51,346 nucleotides of DNA from Anaeromonas gelatinilytica. GTDB taxonomy: Bacteria > Bacillota > Clostridia > Tissierellales > SIT17. The DNA lies in the NCBI RefSeq assembly GCF_016820635.1, contig NZ_WSFU01000068.1, positions 1-51,346 on the forward strand, given 5' to 3'. Positions within the stretch are counted from its first letter, which is position 1, and the number at the start of each line of letters is the position of its first letter. The notes below the pieces were generated by a model, which was not told the DNA's origin, searched no databases, and worked only from the letters and a program-made list of their open reading frames with translations. Made by a program: the position numbers and the translations under genes. Shown here piece by piece: positions 1-8,900 of this stretch.

Positions 1-51
1 GTATCACTCCATGCTCTTTATGAACATGGGAGGCTGTCAACATTGTAACTG

Positions 52-240
52 TTAGTTACCTCCTGGAATAAAGTGAATATCCATATTATCCTTACCAAGA
101 AGATTTTTGATGTAGGCCTTTGCTTTATTGCTATGTATATCTTCTCCATATCCTATATTTTGCTCAAGATTATATTTCATTAATAATTCTAATATTCTCG
201 GATGAGCCCCTTCGCTATAATCATTCATAAAACTATACAT
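52..240 (-). pseudogene. Threonine aldolase, broken N-terminal fragment
   Basis: The 62 codons match the start of low-specificity L-threonine aldolase (PLP-dependent, beta-eliminating lyase fold), which cleaves threonine or allo-threonine to glycine and acetaldehyde. The N-terminal NDYSEGAHPRIL block, the GYGED block and the IHFIPGGN block are all in the expected order. A good ribosome binding site (GGAGGG) precedes the ATG. Family members run to about 340 residues and continue PGG-x-QTNL, but here a TAA follows GGN directly. In the 51 bases left before the window edge the same frame has more stops, while another frame reads on from T-V-T. The gene therefore looks frameshifted or interrupted near the edge. 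Identity is fairly sure; the nature of the break cannot be settled from this window. Confidence 0.7.
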
Positions 241-292
241 ATATATACCCTCCGTTATTATAAAATTTATTTTTTATTATATCATTATAAAT

Positions 293-1999
293 TTACTTTA
301 TTTTCAAATTTCTAAATCTATTTAACATAGCAGCAATTTCATATTTCCTTGGAAGAACCATATCTCCAGGATTACCTCTATGAAAAGATACCACATCTAA
401 TCCCTTTATATACATATCATCATATACTCTTTCAACTATTTCTGATAAAGTCATCTTATTATCAACTATTTTATTCATAATATATTCTAAAACAAAAGCC
501 ATAGTATTTACTTGATTAGAATCTATTAATTGTTCTAAATCTCTAAGCTCAATATCCAATTTATTATATGTTATTTTATCTAATCCTCTAGGCTTTATTT
601 TAACTCCTTTTTTCCCTTTTAAAAATGAGGATTTCGATACAATTCTTGGACTGTCATCTTTCAAAGATATTTTTGATTCTATTTTTCTTGAATTCTTTAT
701 TTTTTTAACTATGTTTTTTGCCTTTTCTGTTACATCCTTTGGTTTATATTCATCCATCATTATCACATGATCTGCAACTTCAAAATAATCTCCTGAACCT
801 CCAATTACTAAAACTGATGATACTCCTAACTCACTATATAGAGTTCTTACATTGTCAATAAAAGGTGTTATGGGTTCTTTTTCCCTTATAACCAAATTCT
901 GCATCCTTCCATCTCTAATCATAAAATTAGTCGCACTGGTATCTTCATCTATTAATAACAAATCTGTTCCTATTTCTAAAGCCTCCATTATATTTGCAGC
1001 TTGAGATGTACTTCCACTAGCATTCTCTGTAGAAAACCTTCTTGTATCTTCCTTCATAGGTAAATTATTAATAAAAGGAGATATATTCACTTTTTCTACT
1101 CTTCTGCCATCTTCAGCCTTAATTTTTACAGCATCTTCTCTAGTAACAACGTACTCTCTACCATCTTCTGAAATATGGTCATATATCCCTAATTCTAATG
1201 CCCTAAGTAATGTAGACTTCCCATGAAATCCTCCTCCTACTATAAGAGTAACTCCTTCTTTAATTCCCATTCCTTTAATTTTTCCTTTATTAGGTAATTC
1301 AATTTCTATTTCATATTCTTCTGGACTTATAAATGGTACCACATCTTTTTTCATAGGACGTTCTGATACACCACTTTCTCTGGGAAGTACACTTCCATTA
1401 GCAATAAAAGCTATTAAATCCCTTTTTTCTATTTCTTTACGAATGTAATTCTGATCCTCTACTAATTTTACTTGATTAATAAGACCATCACTATCAATAG
1501 CATTATAGAATAAAGAAGATTCTACTATCTTAGGTATAGCTTCAAAAAAAATACTTTTTGCCTTTCTTCCTAAAACTCTTCTACCTGCTGCAGGAAGTCC
1601 TACTGTTAATCTAGCCTCTACTATATTTTCATCTATTATAACATAATTTCTTTCTAAGATTTCTTGACCACAATATCCAATAGAAAGCAATCCACTTTTC
1701 CCTGATCCCTCCACTCCTTTATAGTTTTTATGTATATTTTTAGCCATAGTTCTACTTAAATAATCTACTACAGCTCTTTTCTTGTATTTAGTATCATATA
1801 ACGTTGACTTAAATCCAGCCTTTTTTTCTGGTACAGTTACCCTAATTCTTGATGGAGCAGCAAAGGGATCACCTTGTACATAATCAATAGATAATGTAAA
1901 ATTCATAAAATTATATTGTCCTCGTAATTCTTTATATGCCTTATATCCCTTTCCATCAATTTTATCTAATATTTTCTCTAGTTCTTTAGATGGTTTCAA
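293..1999 (-). CDS. ABC-class predicted ATPase (PF09818/COG3044 type)
   Basis: This 568-residue soluble protein belongs to the family annotated as 'predicted ATPase of the ABC class'. It has a family-specific N-terminal region (about 1-240), then an ABC-like ATPase core. Walker A is GGGFHGKST at residues 255-263, a signature-like ASGSTSQA follows near 327, and Walker B LLLIDED ends near 353. The C-terminal part (about 440-568) is the family's own domain with the FHRGNPGDMVLPR block. There are no membrane segments or signal peptide, so it is not a transporter subunit. The biochemical role is not established; related eukaryotic proteins in kinetoplastids bind nucleic acid. It stands alone, divergent from the small membrane protein at 2188. 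Length and motif order look intact. Confidence 0.85.
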   Translation of the reverse strand: MKPSKELEKILDKIDGKGYKAYKELRGQYNFMNFTLSIDYVQGDPFAAPSRIRVTVPEKKAGFKSTLYDTKYKKRAVVDYLSRTMAKNIHKNYKGVEGSGKSGLLSIGYCGQEILERNYVIIDENIVEARLTVGLPAAGRRVLGRKAKSIFFEAIPKIVESSLFYNAIDSDGLINQVKLVEDQNYIRKEIEKRDLIAFIANGSVLPRESGVSERPMKKDVVPFISPEEYEIEIELPNKGKIKGMGIKEGVTLIVGGGFHGKSTLLRALELGIYDHISEDGREYVVTREDAVKIKAEDGRRVEKVNISPFINNLPMKEDTRRFSTENASGSTSQAANIMEALEIGTDLLLIDEDTSATNFMIRDGRMQNLVIREKEPITPFIDNVRTLYSELGVSSVLVIGGSGDYFEVADHVIMMDEYKPKDVTEKAKNIVKKIKNSRKIESKISLKDDSPRIVSKSSFLKGKKGVKIKPRGLDKITYNKLDIELRDLEQLIDSNQVNTMAFVLEYIMNKIVDNKMTLSEIVERVYDDMYIKGLDVVSFHRGNPGDMVLPRKYEIAAMLNRFRNLKIK

Positions 2000-2187
2000 T
2001 TTTATTTCTCCTTTCTCTGATAACTCTTACTATTATTTTATCCATAGTTAAAGATTTTTTCAAAAAAATTTTATTAAAAAGTAATAATATACATATAAAT
2101 TATTAAATCTTCTAAATTAAATATTTAATATTCATAGTTTTGGATATATTAATAATATACTTATTTTAAAAAGGAGAGTGTAAAATT

Positions 2188-2529
2188 ATGAGTATAGGTA
2201 AATTAATTATTAAAATTATTGTTGCAGCAATTGCAATTGCAATTGCAACATTCTTTACTCCCGGAATGTCTAATCAAGGTGGTATATGGTCTTTAATATT
2301 AGCAGCTATTGTAATCGGAATATTAGACTGGCTTATTTTAAAAGTAACAAAAATAGATGCATCTCCCTTTGGAAGAGGCATTATAGGTTTTATTGTTGCT
2401 GCAGTAATACTTTATATCACTGGATTAATAGTCGATGGTTTTACTGTAACTCTATTAGGAGCTATTATCGGTGCACTAATATTGGGAGTAGTAGATGCGA
2501 TTATTCCTGGAGAAACAACAACAATGTAG
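2188..2529 (+). CDS. Small phage-holin-family membrane protein (PF04020 type)
   Basis: A 113-residue, very hydrophobic protein with four predicted membrane segments (about 6-25, 33-51, 65-84, 88-106) and short loops containing Asp and Pro. The layout fits the 'mycobacterial 4-TMS holin' family, common as single chromosomal genes in Firmicutes and of unknown function outside phage. No lysis genes or phage genes are near, so a true holin role is unlikely. The start has a clear AAGGAGAG ribosome binding site. Bases 2229-2250 are a near-perfect repeat of GCAATT encoding an alternating Ala-Ile stretch, a likely site of slippage. Seen: topology and length. Inferred: family. Confidence 0.75.
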   Translation: MSIGKLIIKIIVAAIAIAIATFFTPGMSNQGGIWSLILAAIVIGILDWLILKVTKIDASPFGRGIIGFIVAAVILYITGLIVDGFTVTLLGAIIGALILGVVDAIIPGETTTM

Positions 2530-2667
2530 CATCATAAAAAGTTCTGTAATCCAAAACAAGCAAAAGAAATTTTAGATAAGACTATAAAAAATAATTAACG
2601 ATAATGAATTATCTAATATTTGAAATAGAACTTAAATCTACAATAAATAAAATCAAATAAAACAAAT

Positions 2668-2716
2668 AAAACTTAGTGTTTATTAATTCTTTTTTATCCT
2701 CTAAACACTAAGTTTT
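2668..2716. terminator. Hairpin between convergent/tandem small genes
   Basis: Perfect 14-bp stem (AAAACTTAGTGTTT at 2668-2681 with its complement at 2703-2716) around a 21-base loop. The stem ends in A and T runs, so it could stop transcription from either side. It lies about 140 bases after the holin-like gene; the bases between hold no convincing gene. Confidence 0.5.
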
Positions 2717-2870
2717 TAATTGCTTCAAATTTTTTACCATCTACTATAAAAAACATATTATATAATTCATATATTTCTTAAAATTTATCATTATTATGTA
2801 TAAAAATTTAAATAAAATTCAAATAATAGTAAATAATAACCAAGAACCCATTATATAGGAGGTGAGTAAG

Positions 2871-3029
2871 ATGAAAAACAACAGAAAAAATAAAAATAAC
2901 AGAAACAATAATCTTAAAAATGAAAATAATAATTTTAATGTAGAAATGGCAGATGAATTTGATTTTAATAACAACAACGAAAATAATAAGAACAACAAAA
3001 ATAACAAAAACAATAGAAACAACAGATAA
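2871..3029 (+). CDS. Asn/Lys-rich small acidic-core protein, spore-type candidate
   Basis: A 52-codon gene that starts at an ATG eight bases after a strong AGGAGGTGAG ribosome binding site. About half the residues are Asn. Basic Asn-Lys-Arg tails flank a short acidic centre (VEMADEFDF, residues 24-32), and the protein ends NNRNNR. There is no membrane segment or Cys. The composition resembles small spore-associated proteins of clostridia, but I cannot name a family. A terminator follows at once (3052-3087). A short decayed stretch at 14345-14384 ends with the same kind of tail. The strong ribosome binding site and terminator argue that this is a real gene; its function is unknown. Confidence 0.6.
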   Translation: MKNNRKNKNNRNNNLKNENNNFNVEMADEFDFNNNNENNKNNKNNKNNRNNR

Positions 3030-3051
3030 TTAAATGAATACACAGTTTCAA

Positions 3052-3087
3052 AAATAGCTCCTATTTATTAATGAATAGGAGCTATTT
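3052..3087. terminator. Bidirectional terminator
   Basis: A 14-bp perfect stem (AAATAGCTCCTATT with complement) with an 8-base loop. It ends the Asn-rich gene on the plus strand. On the minus strand it has a five-base U-tract and overlaps the last codons of the DUF438 gene. Confidence 0.8.
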
Positions 3088-4279
3088 GTATTTTCCAATC
3101 TAATAATCTATTTTCTCCTTCTAATTTTTGTATTTCAGTTATATCTTGACTAACTTCCAATACTCCCTTATATTCCCCATTACTATTTCTCAATGGAAAA
3201 TATTGAATTAATATTTTTCTTCCTTTTAAATCAATCCAAAATCTAGCATTATCCTTCTCTCCACTACGAAAACTTTCTATTATTTTATTTACAATATGTA
3301 CACTATTAGGTGGATGACAATTTTTTACGTCTCGTCCGATTATAGCTGGTGAACGAGAAAAAACTCTATCTTTAGGTTTAGTAAAATATTTAACTTTATT
3401 ATTTTCATCTACAAAAGTTAAATCCACTGGTAATTGATTAAAAATCATCAATACCTGTTCAAGCTCTAATTCTCCAGTTTCTGTTCTAAACAATATTTTT
3501 TCATCATCACTATTTATATATTTAATTTCACTATCGCTATCTCCGATATCTTCTCTCTTCTTATCTATAAATGGAAATCCATATTCTAAACTCTGTTTAT
3601 GCATTTCATACCAATCCTGATTACTTAAAACTTCACTGGCAGATGGAAAAAGTATTAAATTTTCTTTTTTCACTAAACCTAGAATAGCAAAAAATAACTT
3701 TCCTATAGCTATATTGATTTCTTTTTCATTACTTTCCTTATCCTTCAAAATTCTAATCATTTCTTTAACTTTAATTCTTACTTCATCATGAAGTGCCCAC
3801 ATTATTTTCAAGCCTTCAAATCTTTCCATTCTTTTTTCTAAATATGGAAATAGTATATTTTCCTTTTTCAAATAATGTTCATTAAATTCTTGTAATTCTT
3901 TAATTCTAGATAATAATATTTCCTTTTTATTTTCAACTTCTTTATTCTTTAATATTTTTTTGATTATATTAGTTTTCTTTTCTAATGCTTCATTTTCATA
4001 GATTAAGTCCATAAGAAAATTATCATTTTCAGGTTTTTCCCACCTATAATTATATAAACTTTTATAAAATACATTTATAACTTTGTCTAAAAATACTAAT
4101 ATTTCCTCTGAGTCCATTCCTTCTTCTAATAAACTATAAAAAATTTCAAAGGCTTCTTGAGGTTGCACATTCTCAATATCTTCTTTGTATTTTAAGTAAA
4201 GTTCTTTATTATCATCATTATCCCTAATTCCTTGAACGTACTCAATTAATCTATCAACTCTTTTCTTATCTACATTCAT
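3068..4279 (-). CDS. DUF438 / hemerythrin / PAS domain protein
   Basis: A 403-residue cytosolic protein with three modules: DUF438 (about 5-75), a hemerythrin-like HHE four-helix region (about 85-225, with H135, E139 and H164 as visible candidate ligands), and a C-terminal PAS domain (about 270-390) ending in the usual VSQDITEIQKLE linker. The family is widespread in anaerobes and is thought to sense O2, NO or redox state through a di-iron or haem site. There is no output domain such as a kinase, so it probably works by protein contacts. It lies beside a single-domain bacteriohemerythrin, transcribed the same way, which supports an oxygen or iron sensing role. The start is preceded by AGAGGG. 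Domain order is sure; signal and partner are not. Confidence 0.88.
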   Translation of the reverse strand: MNVDKKRVDRLIEYVQGIRDNDDNKELYLKYKEDIENVQPQEAFEIFYSLLEEGMDSEEILVFLDKVINVFYKSLYNYRWEKPENDNFLMDLIYENEALEKKTNIIKKILKNKEVENKKEILLSRIKELQEFNEHYLKKENILFPYLEKRMERFEGLKIMWALHDEVRIKVKEMIRILKDKESNEKEINIAIGKLFFAILGLVKKENLILFPSASEVLSNQDWYEMHKQSLEYGFPFIDKKREDIGDSDSEIKYINSDDEKILFRTETGELELEQVLMIFNQLPVDLTFVDENNKVKYFTKPKDRVFSRSPAIIGRDVKNCHPPNSVHIVNKIIESFRSGEKDNARFWIDLKGRKILIQYFPLRNSNGEYKGVLEVSQDITEIQKLEGENRLLDWKIQIAPIH

Positions 4280-4518
4280 TTTTTCGCCCTCTCTAAATCA
4301 ACTTATTCATATATTTAGAATCACCCAAATAGTATAGAAATTACACAATATATTATTCTTTAATTTGAATTTTCTCCAGTAATTACATAAAATTCATCAT
4401 TCAAATCAATAATCATAATATTACTAAATCCTAAATCTCTCAAACCCTTATAAAAATGTTTAAACTATACTATTCAATTTAGCAATTTATATGATATCGT
4501 ATATTAAGTTAACTAAAA

Positions 4519-4546
4519 AAACAGTTAGAAAATTTCTTAACTGTTT
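4519..4546 (-). terminator. Terminator of the bacteriohemerythrin gene
   Basis: Nine-bp stem AAACAGTTA/TAACTGTTT, extended by weaker pairing, followed on the minus strand by a run of seven T. It sits directly after the bacteriohemerythrin stop. The stretch 4280-4510 upstream of the DUF438 gene shows no other gene. Confidence 0.7.
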
Positions 4547-4555
4547 CTTAGTTAT

Positions 4556-4969
4556 TTAGTATACTCCTTTTTCATTTAACATATCCTTATATTTATGATC
4601 AATTTTTAATATATGTTTTTCTATCCAATCAGCTACAAACATCAATGCATCCATCACAACTTTATCCTGTTTTAAATCTATATCTTCTGTTTGTAATTCT
4701 TTTATTCTTTCAACAAACATAACATGTTGCTTTTTATGTTCTTCTAATTGATCATAATCATACTTTTCCATAAGCTTTTCTTCATAATCAAAATGATATA
4801 TAGTATAATCTTCTAATTCTTTCATTATAGCCATTATCTCATCATAATGGTCTAAATCATCCTTTGAAGTTACTAGAGTATATAAATTTCTTCCGATCTC
4901 AAATAATCTCTGATGTTGTTTATCTATCTCCTCTATATTGCAACTAAAATCATCTTTCCACTTAAACAT
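4556..4969 (-). CDS. Bacteriohemerythrin
   Basis: A 137-residue single-domain hemerythrin that binds O2 at a non-haem di-iron site in the cytosol. All seven expected ligands are visible with classical spacing: H19 (in IDKQHQRLF), H59 and E63 (HFDYEE), H78 and H82 (HKKQH), and H119 and D124 (HILKIDHKY). The length is typical for the family. Known roles of relatives are O2 storage, scavenging or delivery; in an anaerobe, protection of iron enzymes is the likely use. It has its own terminator at 4519 and lies next to a DUF438-hemerythrin-PAS protein. Nothing suggests damage. Confidence 0.95.
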   Translation of the reverse strand: MFKWKDDFSCNIEEIDKQHQRLFEIGRNLYTLVTSKDDLDHYDEIMAIMKELEDYTIYHFDYEEKLMEKYDYDQLEEHKKQHVMFVERIKELQTEDIDLKQDKVVMDALMFVADWIEKHILKIDHKYKDMLNEKGVY

Positions 4970-5081
4970 AAGATTCCTCCTCTAAATAATATATATTTTT
5001 TATACCCTCTCATAACAATTTTAACCTTTTATAATTGATTATAACGACTTTTTTATTTTTAAAATTCTGTAGTAATTTTAA

Positions 5082-5119
5082 AAAATCTCTAGAAGCATAT
5101 CAAAACTCCTAGGGATTTT
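5082..5119 (-). terminator. Terminator of pyruvate carboxylase
   Basis: Eleven-bp stem with one G-U pair (5082-5092 with 5109-5119) and an A-rich upstream side that gives a U-tract on the minus strand, placed immediately after the stop codon. Confidence 0.75.
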
Positions 5120-8100
5120 CTATTGAAGTTTTAATAATAATTCTCCTGATTTAATCTGCTGTCCTTCTTTTACCTCTAGACTTTCAACTATGCCATTATT
5201 TGTAGCCTTTATATTTACTTCCATCTTCATAGCTTCTAATATCATCAAAGTTTGATTTTCCTTTACATTATCTCCTTCATTTACTAATATCTTCGCTATA
5301 ATACCTGGGATATTTGCTCCAATTTCATTTTCATTTGCTGGATCTGCCATTTTACTGATAGATTCTAAATTATTTATCCTAGCAGCCTTATCTAAAATTT
5401 TTATTTCTCTTCTATTTCCATTAACTTGAAAAGCTACAGTAATATATCCATCATTATCTCTAACTCCTATACTTAAAAGCTTAATTATAAGAGTTTTACC
5501 CTCTCCTATTTCAACCTCACAAGTTTCTCCTACTTCTAAACCATGGAAAAATATATCACTTCCCATTCTACTTAAATCACCATATTCTTCTAAATATCTT
5601 AAATAATTCTCAAATACCTTTGGATAAAGAGCATAACTCAACAATTCACTTTTATCAAAGCTTTTATTATATCTGTCAGATAAATATTTATCAGCATCGT
5701 CAAAATTAAAATCATCTAAAAGCTCTCCTGGTCTACACTCAATAGCTTTCTCTTCTTTTAATATAATATTTCTAATATTTTCAGGAAATCCTCCCATTGG
5801 CTGTCCCATCATTCCTTTAAAATAATTCACTGAAGAATCTGGAAATGTAAGATTTTTACCCTTTTCTTCTATGTTCTCTGGTGTTAAATCATTTTGAACC
5901 ATAAATATTGCTAAATCTCCTACTACTTTTGATGATGGAGTAACCTTTATTATGTCACCAAGCATTTCATTTACTTTCTTATACATTTCTTTTACTTCTA
6001 TAAATCTATGCTCTAATCCAAAACTTTCAACTTGAGGCTTTAAATTTGAATATTGACCTCCTGGAATCTCATATTTATATATTTCAGCAGTACCTGATCT
6101 AAGATCAGATTCAAAATCTCTATAAACAGGTCTTACCGCATTCCAATAATTAGATATTTGTTGTAAATTTTCAAGACAAAATCCTGTTTCTCTAGATGTA
6201 TTCTCTAATGCTGCAACTACAGAATTTAATGCTGGTTGACTAGTAAGTCCTGACATACTATCAAAAGCTGTATCTACAATATCTACTCCAGCTTCAGCTG
6301 CCATAAGTAATGTAGCTACTCCATTTCCACTAGTATCATGAGTATGAAGATGTATTGGTATAGATATTTCTTTCTTTAAAGCCTTAACTAAATTATAAGC
6401 AGCATAAGGTTTAAGTAAAGCTGCCATATCTTTTATACCTAATATATGAACTCCCATATTCTCCAATTTCTTTGCTGTTTTTATATAATAATCTAAAGTA
6501 TATTTATTTCTAGTATTATCTAATATATCTCCTGTATAACATATACAAGCTTCTGCTACTTTTCCTGTTTTTAATACCTCATCTATTGCTACTTCCATAC
6601 CTTTTATCCAGTTTTGTGAATCAAATATTCTAAATACATCAATTCCTTTATTTGCAGATTCTCTTATAAATTCTCTTATCACATTATCAGGATAGTTTTT
6701 ATATCCAACACCATTAGAACCCCTTATAAGCATTTGAAATAATATATTTGGTACTCTTCTTCTAAGTTCTTCCAATCTTTTCCATGGAGATTCATTTAAA
6801 AATCTATATGAAACATCAAAAGTTGCTCCTCCCCACATTTCGAGAGAAAATAAATCTTTTGCTAATATAGATGTATCCTTTGCAATCTTTATCATATCTC
6901 TACTTCTCATTCTTGTTGCCATCAGTGATTGATGGGCATCTCTCATAGTTGTATCTGTTAAAAGCAACTTATCCTGATTCTTAATCCATTTTACTAATCC
7001 TTCTGGTCCCTTCTCATCCAATATTTGTTTCGTCCCATTTTCAACTTCACCATTGTTTCTTGGTACTATAGGTATATTAAACTCATTTTTTACTCCCTTT
7101 GTTTCATTTACAACTTTTTCTCCAAGATACTTCAATACCTTAAGTTCTTTATCTTTCTTAGGTTTTATATTAAAAATATCTGGATTATTTTGTATAAAAC
7201 CTGTATCACATTCTCCCTTTATAAATGCATCATGACTTAACACATTGATTAAAAAATCTGAATTAGTTTTAATTCCAGTTATTTTATGTTCTCTTATAGC
7301 CCTAATATTTTTCCTTATTGCATCCTCAAAAGTTCTAGCCCAAGATGTGGTCTTAACTAAAAGACTATCATAATAAGGACTAATATAAGCTCCAGTAAAT
7401 CCATTACCACCATCCAATCTCACACCAAATCCTGAACCTGTTCTATATATATCTATCTTTCCAGTATCTGGAGCAAAATTATGAAATGGATCTTCAGTAG
7501 TAATCCTTGATTGTATAGAATATCCTCTAACCTTTATAGAATCTTGAGAAGGTATACCTATTTCCTTTGAATCTAACGAATATCCTTGAGCAATAAATAT
7601 TTGACTTTGTACTATATCTACTCCTGTAACCATCTCTGTTACCGTATGTTCAACTTGAATCCTAGGATTCATCTCTATAAAATAATGATTACCATAGATA
7701 TCAACTAAAAACTCTACTGTTCCTGCACTTCTATATCCTACATATTTTGCAATTTTCAAAGCATCTTCACATATTTCTTCTCTTTTCTCTTGATTTAAGG
7801 AAAAAGCAGGAGTAAATTCTATAAGTTTCTGATGTCTTCTCTGTATAGAACAATCTCTCTCATGTAAATGAACAATATTTCCATATTTATCTCCTAATAT
7901 TTGTACCTCTATATGCTTTGGTTTTTCAAGATACTTCTCAATAAATATATCATCTCTCCCAAAGGCTTTTTTTGCTTCACTTCTAGCACTATTAAACTCT
8001 TTTATTAATTCGTCTTCCTTCCTCACTATCCTCATACCTCTTCCTCCACCACCGGATGAGGCTTTTAACATTACTGGATATCCACACATTCCTGCAAACT

Positions 8101-8545
8101 TCAAGGCTTCTTCCTCTGAGCCTATAGGTTTTTCAACACCTGGAATCGTTGGTATTCCTGCTTTCTTTGCAATCAGTTTTGAATTGATTTTATCTCCTAA
8201 CATATCCATCATTTTATAATCAGGACCTATAAACTCCATACCTGCTTCCATACATTTCTTTGCAAATTCTACATTCTCAGATAAAAATCCATATCCAGGA
8301 TGTATTGCATCTACGCCCTTATTAATTGCTAATTTTATAATTTCATCTATATTTAGATATGCTTCCACTGGACCCTTATTCTTACCTATTTCATAAGATT
8401 CATCGGCCTTAGTTCTAAAAAGGGAATGTTTATCTTCATTAGTATATATTGCAACAGTTCTTATTCCAAGTTCTTGGCAAGCCCTAAATATTCTAATTGC
8501 TATTTCGCCTCTATTGGCTACTAAAATTCTTTTAAGTTTCACCAT
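5120..8545 (-). CDS. pyc: Pyruvate carboxylase
   Basis: A complete 1141-residue biotin enzyme that makes oxaloacetate from pyruvate, bicarbonate and ATP. Visible modules are: biotin carboxylase (about 3-450, with the KASSGGGGRGMR ATP-grasp loop and the EMNPRIQVEHTVTE block); carboxyltransferase TIM barrel (about 530-810, starting LLTDTTMRDAHQS, with metal site HLHTHDTSGNG); the conserved pyruvate carboxylase C-terminal domain; and a biotinyl domain with AMKM, the biotinylated lysine being K1107. The length is typical for the single-chain form. Its promoter is at 8594-8622 and its terminator at 5082. The role is anaplerotic supply of oxaloacetate. Reading frame and motifs are intact. Confidence 0.98.
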   Translation of the reverse strand: MVKLKRILVANRGEIAIRIFRACQELGIRTVAIYTNEDKHSLFRTKADESYEIGKNKGPVEAYLNIDEIIKLAINKGVDAIHPGYGFLSENVEFAKKCMEAGMEFIGPDYKMMDMLGDKINSKLIAKKAGIPTIPGVEKPIGSEEEALKFAGMCGYPVMLKASSGGGGRGMRIVRKEDELIKEFNSARSEAKKAFGRDDIFIEKYLEKPKHIEVQILGDKYGNIVHLHERDCSIQRRHQKLIEFTPAFSLNQEKREEICEDALKIAKYVGYRSAGTVEFLVDIYGNHYFIEMNPRIQVEHTVTEMVTGVDIVQSQIFIAQGYSLDSKEIGIPSQDSIKVRGYSIQSRITTEDPFHNFAPDTGKIDIYRTGSGFGVRLDGGNGFTGAYISPYYDSLLVKTTSWARTFEDAIRKNIRAIREHKITGIKTNSDFLINVLSHDAFIKGECDTGFIQNNPDIFNIKPKKDKELKVLKYLGEKVVNETKGVKNEFNIPIVPRNNGEVENGTKQILDEKGPEGLVKWIKNQDKLLLTDTTMRDAHQSLMATRMRSRDMIKIAKDTSILAKDLFSLEMWGGATFDVSYRFLNESPWKRLEELRRRVPNILFQMLIRGSNGVGYKNYPDNVIREFIRESANKGIDVFRIFDSQNWIKGMEVAIDEVLKTGKVAEACICYTGDILDNTRNKYTLDYYIKTAKKLENMGVHILGIKDMAALLKPYAAYNLVKALKKEISIPIHLHTHDTSGNGVATLLMAAEAGVDIVDTAFDSMSGLTSQPALNSVVAALENTSRETGFCLENLQQISNYWNAVRPVYRDFESDLRSGTAEIYKYEIPGGQYSNLKPQVESFGLEHRFIEVKEMYKKVNEMLGDIIKVTPSSKVVGDLAIFMVQNDLTPENIEEKGKNLTFPDSSVNYFKGMMGQPMGGFPENIRNIILKEEKAIECRPGELLDDFNFDDADKYLSDRYNKSFDKSELLSYALYPKVFENYLRYLEEYGDLSRMGSDIFFHGLEVGETCEVEIGEGKTLIIKLLSIGVRDNDGYITVAFQVNGNRREIKILDKAARINNLESISKMADPANENEIGANIPGIIAKILVNEGDNVKENQTLMILEAMKMEVNIKATNNGIVESLEVKEGQQIKSGELLLKLQ

Positions 8546-8593
8546 AATAAATTGCCTCCTTACAATATTACTTTATTTAAATGTATCTTTACT

Positions 8594-8622
8594 ATTATAT
8601 CATAAATATTATAATTTTGTAA
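8594..8622 (-). promoter_or_regulatory. Predicted sigma-A promoter of pyc
   Basis: On the minus strand TTACAA (-35, 8617-8622) and TATAAT (-10, 8594-8599) are 17 bases apart, ahead of the pyc ribosome binding site. No operator palindrome was seen. Confidence 0.6.
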
Positions 8623-8641
8623 TAAGTATTGTGTGTTTATC

Positions 8642-8827
8642 TTAATTGGTTCCTAGAGTAATTTCTGAATCAAATACTAATTCATTATCCATATACGTAC
8701 TTCCAATCTCTTCTACTATAGCATTTGAAACTTGTCTAGTAATAAATTTAAACCCATCATCAGTTAATTTTTTCCATGTCAAGTTGTAATAATTTCTTTG
8801 ATACAACACTAGAACTAAAAAAGGCAT
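8642..8827 (-). pseudogene. Short ORF, possible gene remnant
   Basis: Sixty-one codons whose C-terminal two thirds look protein-like (TWKKLTDDGFKFITRQ onward, acidic end with DNELVFDSEITLG). The only ATG lies inside the perfect terminator hairpin at 8817-8858, and no ribosome binding site is usable. The N-terminal residues are therefore unlikely to be real. It may be the tail of a lost gene or chance. I do not recognise a family. Confidence 0.25.
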
Positions 8828-8858
8828 ATTTTTTCTTAAGAAAAAATATGCCTTTTTT
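8817..8858 (-). terminator. Strong terminator after the PPC-domain gene
   Basis: A 19-bp perfect stem (8817-8835 with 8840-8858) with a TTAA loop and six T at the base. Outer bases AACACT/AGTGTT can pair further. It lies 40 bases after the DUF296 stop. Confidence 0.85.
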
Positions 8859-8900
8859 AGTGTTTAGATAAATATAAAAAACTTTTATATTACAAATTTA

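Noticed and set aside
1-48. Plus-strand 15-codon tail ending in LYEHGRLSTL
   Set aside because: Too short to call as the end of a gene or transposase. No inverted repeat or target duplication was seen.
2188-2529. Prophage indicated by a holin
   Set aside because: No lysin, integrase, capsid or tail genes are nearby. The family is common as a lone chromosomal gene.
2530-2601. In-frame 24-codon stretch after the TAG of the holin-like gene (ending AKEILDKTIKNN)
   Set aside because: The holin-like protein is of normal length at the TAG, and no suppressor or recoding signal is visible. Treated as chance or an unrelated scar.
2819-3043. Minus-strand hydrophobic ORF opposite the Asn-rich gene
   Set aside because: It is the antisense of Asn codons (giving Leu/Phe runs), with no ribosome binding site. 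The plus-strand gene has strong signals.
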